Assembly: GCF_037975245.1 (NCBI RefSeq)
Contig: NC_092564.1
Coordinates: 26,828,984-26,892,983 of the forward strand
DNA length: 64,000 nucleotides
Reading direction: 5' to 3'
Source of the DNA: Apostichopus japonicus
Lineage: Eukaryota; Echinodermata; Holothuroidea; Aspidochirotida; Stichopodidae
The position numbers were made by a program, and so were the translations under genes. The notes below the pieces were generated by a model. That model made no database searches. It had not been told where the DNA came from and worked only from the letters and a program-made list of their open reading frames with translations. Positions 58,561 through 64,000 of this stretch are shown here, one piece after another. How positions within the stretch are numbered: position 1 is the first letter of the stretch; each line of letters opens with the position of its first letter.

Positions 58561-61500
58561 ACAGGAGAGTAAGAAGCTTCAAACAGTGGGGGGCACAACA
58601 TCAGGGGGGGGGGCACTTTCTCATTCCACAACCACCACTCGTTATGCTATAAACCGACACACACCGGCCATATCACTTAAATACATATGTTAGTATGCTA
58701 TCGAAACTATTATGGTTCAGGTGAATAATTCAAATAAAATATGAAATTAACAAAGGCTTAAGATATCCAAAAGACAGTTCTTCATCAAAGGGGCACATTT
58801 TATTTGCCAGTAGGGCTGAGTGAACTGCAGTAATGCTGAGTGAACTGTGCAGGACTGTATTAGTTGCGGTACTTGAATTAATCTTGTGGGAAAATGAAAC
58901 TTGGTGATTAAAAACCGCAAATATGGAACGTTAATCCTCGATATCCCGAAATGAACTAAATAGGCCTACATTCTTGTTTTGTTTTGTTCATGGCAAAGCT
59001 TTCTATCACACTACTGTAGGCTAGAATGAATGTTGTTGGTTATTCGGTTACCTCTATGCTTAGTTTGTGTGTTCGGTTTCATATGAAGAACGAATCAACA
59101 ATTACAATCGAACACATTATGTATTTTCTCTCCTCTCATACCTGTCTCCTCACAACAACTGTACCCCCACTCGCTCTTACTTGTCTAGAACTGACCGGGT
59201 GTGAGATTTTCATCACGGCCACATAAATATAAGGAAAGAGTCAAGAAAGAACCCGAACACAAATATGTACGTACTCACCAGTAGTAAACAGAGCTCATTC
59301 GTAATAACGAAACACAAATATTCTGCAGCTTAACTAATCCCAGAGAGGAAACTAATAAATAATAAATTATAGAACAACAACGAAGATAATATCAAAGTTG
59401 ATTAATTCTTGACAGGTATGACGTTCTCCTTTTGTTGTGGTAATCCATGTACTGCTCTCTATTTCGAGATCGTGTCCGTTGCGTGCATGGCATCCAACTG
59501 AGCTCTGTGCACGCACTGTACGTACTTCACGGATTCTATCTGAAACACATGAACTGTACTTTTAAATGATATGACAGTGTTATGCACTTTAGAGAGTTTT
59601 CTGTAAAGCGACAACCTGTATCACCTTCTTGTATATACCTGTCTGTATACTTTACCTGTGGTATATGGTCCCTTATATTTCTCTATGGAAGTAAAAAGAC
59701 AGCGGTTTTGTTGTAGTTTGATTTTTGGTAAAAAACATTTACCGGGATGCACTTGTTTCATGAAAACAAAATATCAGCAAGAACGATTCCAAAAAGAAAA
59801 AATTCCGAGTCATGCCATTAGATAATACAACCGCCCATCGATAACATCCTGTTGTTTTTGACCGAACAACCTTCCATTGAAATACCAATTACCAATGACA
59901 AGTGAACGTGGTTCGTCAATGATGTGCAAAGGTGACCCACCACCGGAAGTAATCCAATTTCTCAAAGTTCCTCCTATTGGCGATAACACTGAACGTAAAA
60001 CGTTTACAGCTTGTTTATTGAGAGAGCTTCTTGTTTTTAAATGAGCTTTTCATTGCTCAAAGCTCCATATCTGTTAACTTGGCAATCAGATCCCCCCATG
60101 ATGACGTCACTTCCCCATTTCTTCAGTAGCCACGAATAAGTCCCTTTTGCAAAATTGCAGGACTTGTTAAGGAAATTCTCGATTCCTATGACTAACAGTT
60201 TCCTGAATTCCCACAACGATATTTTTTGTGTGGTCTTTTTGGGTGTATCTTTAAACTCACTAGAAGAAATAAATAAATCAATAATAATAATAACAATAAA
60301 AATAAATCAATAATTTTGGATATGGTGTAAATATTATTTCTTGCCTACAAAATTTTCCCTGATTTTAAATTAACTCTTTTCTTGTCCCACAGTAGCGTTT
60401 GTTTTTACACCATTGAGTAACAGTGGTAATGTAAACGAACAAACTTTACGGTAGTTGAAATCGCGTGCGTTTATTACAGGTGTTTAGGAATGAATTAAGG
60501 ATCATCATTCTGTAGAAATGGGGCATCCTGGCATTTAAAAGCAAAGATACCTACCTGTCTCCTCTCTACTTGTGCACTTTCCCACCTTCCTATACTCAAA
60601 TGGTCAACAGTTATCGTGCAGGCTGCCCTCACACCCTCACCAGTAGTTTTTGCTTCCCACGTTTAGCTATCAAGACATTTTTTTGCTAAAACTTTTCAAT
60701 ATTATTCCCTTTTCATCTCATTCCCTCCTTGCATGCGTCCATCAGGTCATTCTCATCGCTTATCTCTGAGCAAAAGAAATGTTACCTTATTTTCGTTTCT
60801 GTGGTTGTGGTTTCTGTGGTTGTTACGTTTCTGGTGTCTTTTGACAGGGTGAGATTGGGGTGGGGGTGGGTGGAACTGCTAACAGCTGTCGGGATGTGTT
60901 GCACATCCTCAGAAACGTTTTACTAGGTTTTCTTCAAGCCGGCCGGCCAGCTTTGTAACTGTTTCAGTAGGGCTACTTCTGGCATACAAATATTAAATTG
61001 ATCATTTTCAATTAAATGACTTGACATTCACCTTCCTTTCTGTTGGGGTGGGGTGGGAAAGGGGGGGGGGGGGGGTTACGAGGATTTTTGCTCGAAATAA
61101 AAAACAACAAAATTACATTAGCCCTACATCGAACTATATATATTTACGATCTTCACAACGGCTTTACATCGTTTGTGAAAACTGAAAGAACGCCCCCAAA
61201 TCGGGTTCTTATTTAATAAATGTTTACTGTACAAGATGTGTTCGACGACTGACTGCCTCAGTATTGTAAAGTGTCTTACTGCACCAAGAGGATTGATGCC
61301 TTAGCATTCAGGGGACTTAGTGTATTAATCTTAAGGAGACTTAGATGTTATAATCGTAACGTGGCTAAGCAGGTACGACGTTAAACACCTGTATTATGTA
61401 TATTGTTCCATTTCAATTGTGGAATGCAAGTTACATTAGTCTGTTGCAGTACCGGACTGTGTGGTAGCTCCTACATGAAGATCTTCCTGTGTGGTCAAGC

Positions 61501-61901
61501 AACCAACATACTTTTACAGAATGAAAAATATTTGCTTTAAGTTAAGCGTTTTTGTTGCTCAGATAATACAATGGGTTCAATTTAGACAAATCATTTGATA
61601 AATTAATATATATGTAACGTACTCCGTAAAGTTTGAAAGAAGAATATTTCTAAACGAAATAAGCTCTTTTGGGGCTTCAACATTTTTGTTTCCGTAGAGC
61701 GGGTCCGATCCTCTTGCACTATTGTGACATATAATAAGAAACAGTAACAGTTCTAGCCGCCTTCAACGTGCATAGTTACAACAACCAATCCACTTCGTTC
61801 CAACTATCGACACGAAACATTTAAAGTCTTCTTGATAGTAATGTTGATAAGTTCCAAAAAAAAGTGGTAAACTTTCACCTCAGTAATCCTTTCCAAGTGG
61901 A

Positions 61902-63418
61902 TTACTCCTGTTTAGATTCTGCTATAACTTTAAAGTTTTGTACATAGGTGGCGCCCCAACTTTCTCGTATCTCAGCGTACTCCTTTGAAAGTGTCGGTGA
62001 GAAGGTTTGTTTCATTGGTTGACTACAGCTTCTGTTTCGAAATGGTTCTTCGAAGGCATCGTCAAAAAGTGCCTCTTGGGATTTTGAGAGAGGTTGGAGA
62101 GTTCTAGGGGGTTGAAGGGTCTCTGTTTCGACTTGTTCCTGAGGTTGCATTTTCTTTATTTCCACCTGCTCCAAGGGAACAGCAGCGCTAAAAATAGATG
62201 GCGCTGTTTCCTCAGTTGGAGATGGGGAACTTATCTTCACATCTAGGCAGAGTTCTCCCTCTATCGATCCTTTCTTTTTCCTGGACTTCTTCATTTTCTT
62301 CTTACTTCCAAGCCTAAGCGATCTAAATGAGAATTTCGATGGTGTCTCTGCTCCAGTTTGCACTGGGCTCACTCCATGATGTGACTGCCCTCTCTGCCTT
62401 GGAAAGGTCATTACGTTTCGGTCGTCGTTGGCTTGCCTCTCTTCGGATTGGAGTTGCTCCCCAGCACGCAACGTGCTGCTGCCTCTGTCATATTCCGTCT
62501 TCGTATCCACTTCAGTAAATTTAAGCCGGAAAGGTTCCGTCTCTAGTTCTAATTGCTTTGGACGAGTACTTTCAACGCCGTCTGTAGCGATTCCATTGGG
62601 CACGTTCATAACAAGGTCCTCGTTTAATTCATGGCGCACTTCACCTCTTTCGACGTCTTTTCCATCCTGTGGCGGCGCTTCTTCATTATCAGTCATGGTC
62701 TCTACATTTAATGCCGTGTAATTGTTATCTACAACATCTGTGTCCGTTCCTTCGGTTTTTGCCTGATGAGTAGGGTCTGTATCCCCCTCTTCTAGCACAG
62801 CGTAAGCAGGTCCCTGCACCGCTGTGGTTGAGTCGCCGGAAGATAATTCAGTGTAGGACTTATTGATAGTTTGATAGTCTTTAACCATGACAAGAGAATT
62901 GCTTCTCTTTGTATCCTTCTGGTATTTCTGAGAGAGCTGGTGTCCACTTTGGTTTTTGCCTTCGGTTGACGTGGTATCGTCTACTTGTGACACACCGAGA
63001 GTGGTTTTGGTTCTGTCCGTCTCAGGCAAGATGGGTTGATATGTCCCGACATCCATGGATGTTGAACCTACGTAAGAAAGACAAATATTTACATTAGCTT
63101 CATATTCAAGTTAACAGTGAATTTGTTGCGTCTTTCCCCACGCCCCCCCCCCCCTGTATGCTGTATGTCTCTGCTCTACACTCTATATAGTACTTTAATT
63201 TGAAACGTTCGCTTGAAGGACGAATTACGATCGGCACATAAATCTTTACCGGAACTAAGACAGCAAACCGAAGACTTGATCATAAAATGGACAGTCTACT
63301 ATACATGTTGCTTGTATACGGATGCCTATACTTACCTACTCCCATCCTTAGTGTTGGATGGTTTGGTGGCAATGCAGGTCCAACAGCTTGATAGACAGGT
63401 ATTTGATTCATTGGAAAT
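61902..63418 (-). CDS. Paralogous tyrosine-motif receptor, C-terminal part (5' part beyond window)
   Basis: Two exons are visible on the minus strand: 63418-63336 (phase 2 in, phase 1 out) and 63067-61902 (phase 1 in, TAA at 61902). Together they give about 416 residues of cytoplasmic tail. The first reads PVYQAVGPALP, matching PVYASIGPELP of the left gene. YxxL/I/V motifs are VYQAV, TYQPI, DYQTI, SYTEL, AYAVL, NYTAL and EYAEI. A basic cluster (SKKKMKKSRKKK) precedes ELCLDVKISSPSPTE. The end reads EPFRNRSCSQP then KEYAEIRESWG, aligned with the left gene. The TM and ectodomain exons were not found in 63419-64000, so the gene continues past the right edge. Overall it has half as many tyrosine motifs as its neighbour and a different middle. 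Confidence 0.82.
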
Positions 63419-64000
63419 CTAGCACAGGAAGAGAAAGGGGGGAATGATTAGTTTTATTAATTGAATTTAACCAGGACATACACAGCAAATAAACGTGAAG
63501 GAGAGCTGTTGGAGGTAACGAGATCCTATATGAAACAGGATATACTGGAATCACGTATGACATATACTGTTTGCATGGTCTCTCTTCAAAGACATTGATT
63601 ACTTGGATGAGAGGTAGCAATATAGTACCGTTAAGCCGACCATATACACAGCCCACACTGAAGTCGACCCAACGTCACAGACTTGAACAGTTAAACTCAG
63701 TGTGTTTATGGCTACAAATAATCAAGACTTAGCTAAGTTTCCGGAAGGCCGAACCAATATGTTGTGTCCGCTCAAATGGCATTTATCGATAGTCGTGCTG
63801 TGTGTGGGTGTGTGGTGTGTGTGTGTCGGCTAACGAGTACAACTGCATGTCCAATTTTAACGTAACCCGATCATAGGGAAATAATTTTGCATGTGACCTA
63901 AACGAGGACCCATCGTTAACAGAAGGAAAACAGTCGTACATTCCGCGTTAGTCACTCACTTTCAGTGGTGCGTTCAGCAGTCTTTCAGTGGTGCGTTCAG
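63419..64000 (-). other. Intronic sequence at the right edge
   Basis: I see no TM-like exon. The last 44 bases are a 23-bp direct repeat (TTTCAGTGGTGCGTTCAG twice), with a possible minus-strand donor gtgagt at 63959-63954; its phase does not fit the next known exon. Confidence 0.4.

Noticed and set aside
63960-64000. Edge exon of the right receptor before a gtgagt donor
   Set aside because: The only open frame ends in phase 0, whereas the next known exon needs phase 2; the sequence is a 23-bp repeat.

Overview
The window looks like nuclear DNA from an invertebrate deuterostome, most likely an echinoderm (a sea cucumber is my best guess). It is AT-rich, has spliceosomal introns, carries long AT microsatellites and a tRNA-like SINE, and its APC and MBD5/6 genes have the full vertebrate-type domain sets. 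Species and orthology rest on my reading alone; no search was run. Gene order from left to right is APC (+), an unrecognised coiled-coil gene (-), MBD5/6 (+), then two tandem tyrosine-motif receptors (-, -). Region 1 (1-12.6 kb) holds the 3' part of APC: the end of one exon and a 6.3-kb terminal exon with a beta-catenin 15-aa repeat, eight 20-aa repeats, three SAMP-type axin sites, a basic microtubule-binding region, SxIP EB1 motifs and a C-terminal PDZ ligand. A long AT-rich 3' region follows. Region 2 (12.7-20.7 kb) is a 12-exon minus-strand gene that I assembled by splice phase into a 463-aa charged, helical protein of unknown function. Its introns hold a hAT-like MITE with an 8-bp target duplication and another inverted-repeat element. 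It ends tail-to-tail with APC. Region 3 (20.7-30.7 kb) is the presumed shared 5' region of the coiled-coil gene and MBD5/6. No exon in it can be called with confidence; it contains hairpins and minisatellites. Region 4 (30.7-40 kb) is the MBD5/6-type gene: the C-terminal half of the MBD, one 3.7-kb exon, and a PWWP domain split over two exons plus a basic tail. The exon with the start codon and the first half of the MBD was not found. A repeat-rich 3' region runs to about 48.4 kb. Region 5 (48.8-64 kb) is the most novel part. It holds two tandem paralogous single-pass receptors whose cytoplasmic tails are filled with YxxL/I (ITIM-like) motifs. The left gene is complete (six exons: signal peptide, small Cys-rich ectodomain, Ser/Thr/Pro stalk, TM, 14 YxxL/I motifs). 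The right gene is cut by the window edge. Degenerate copies of the last tyrosine motif lie past the left gene's stop codon, and a degenerate copy of its 5' leader lies between the two genes, which suggests local duplication in progress.
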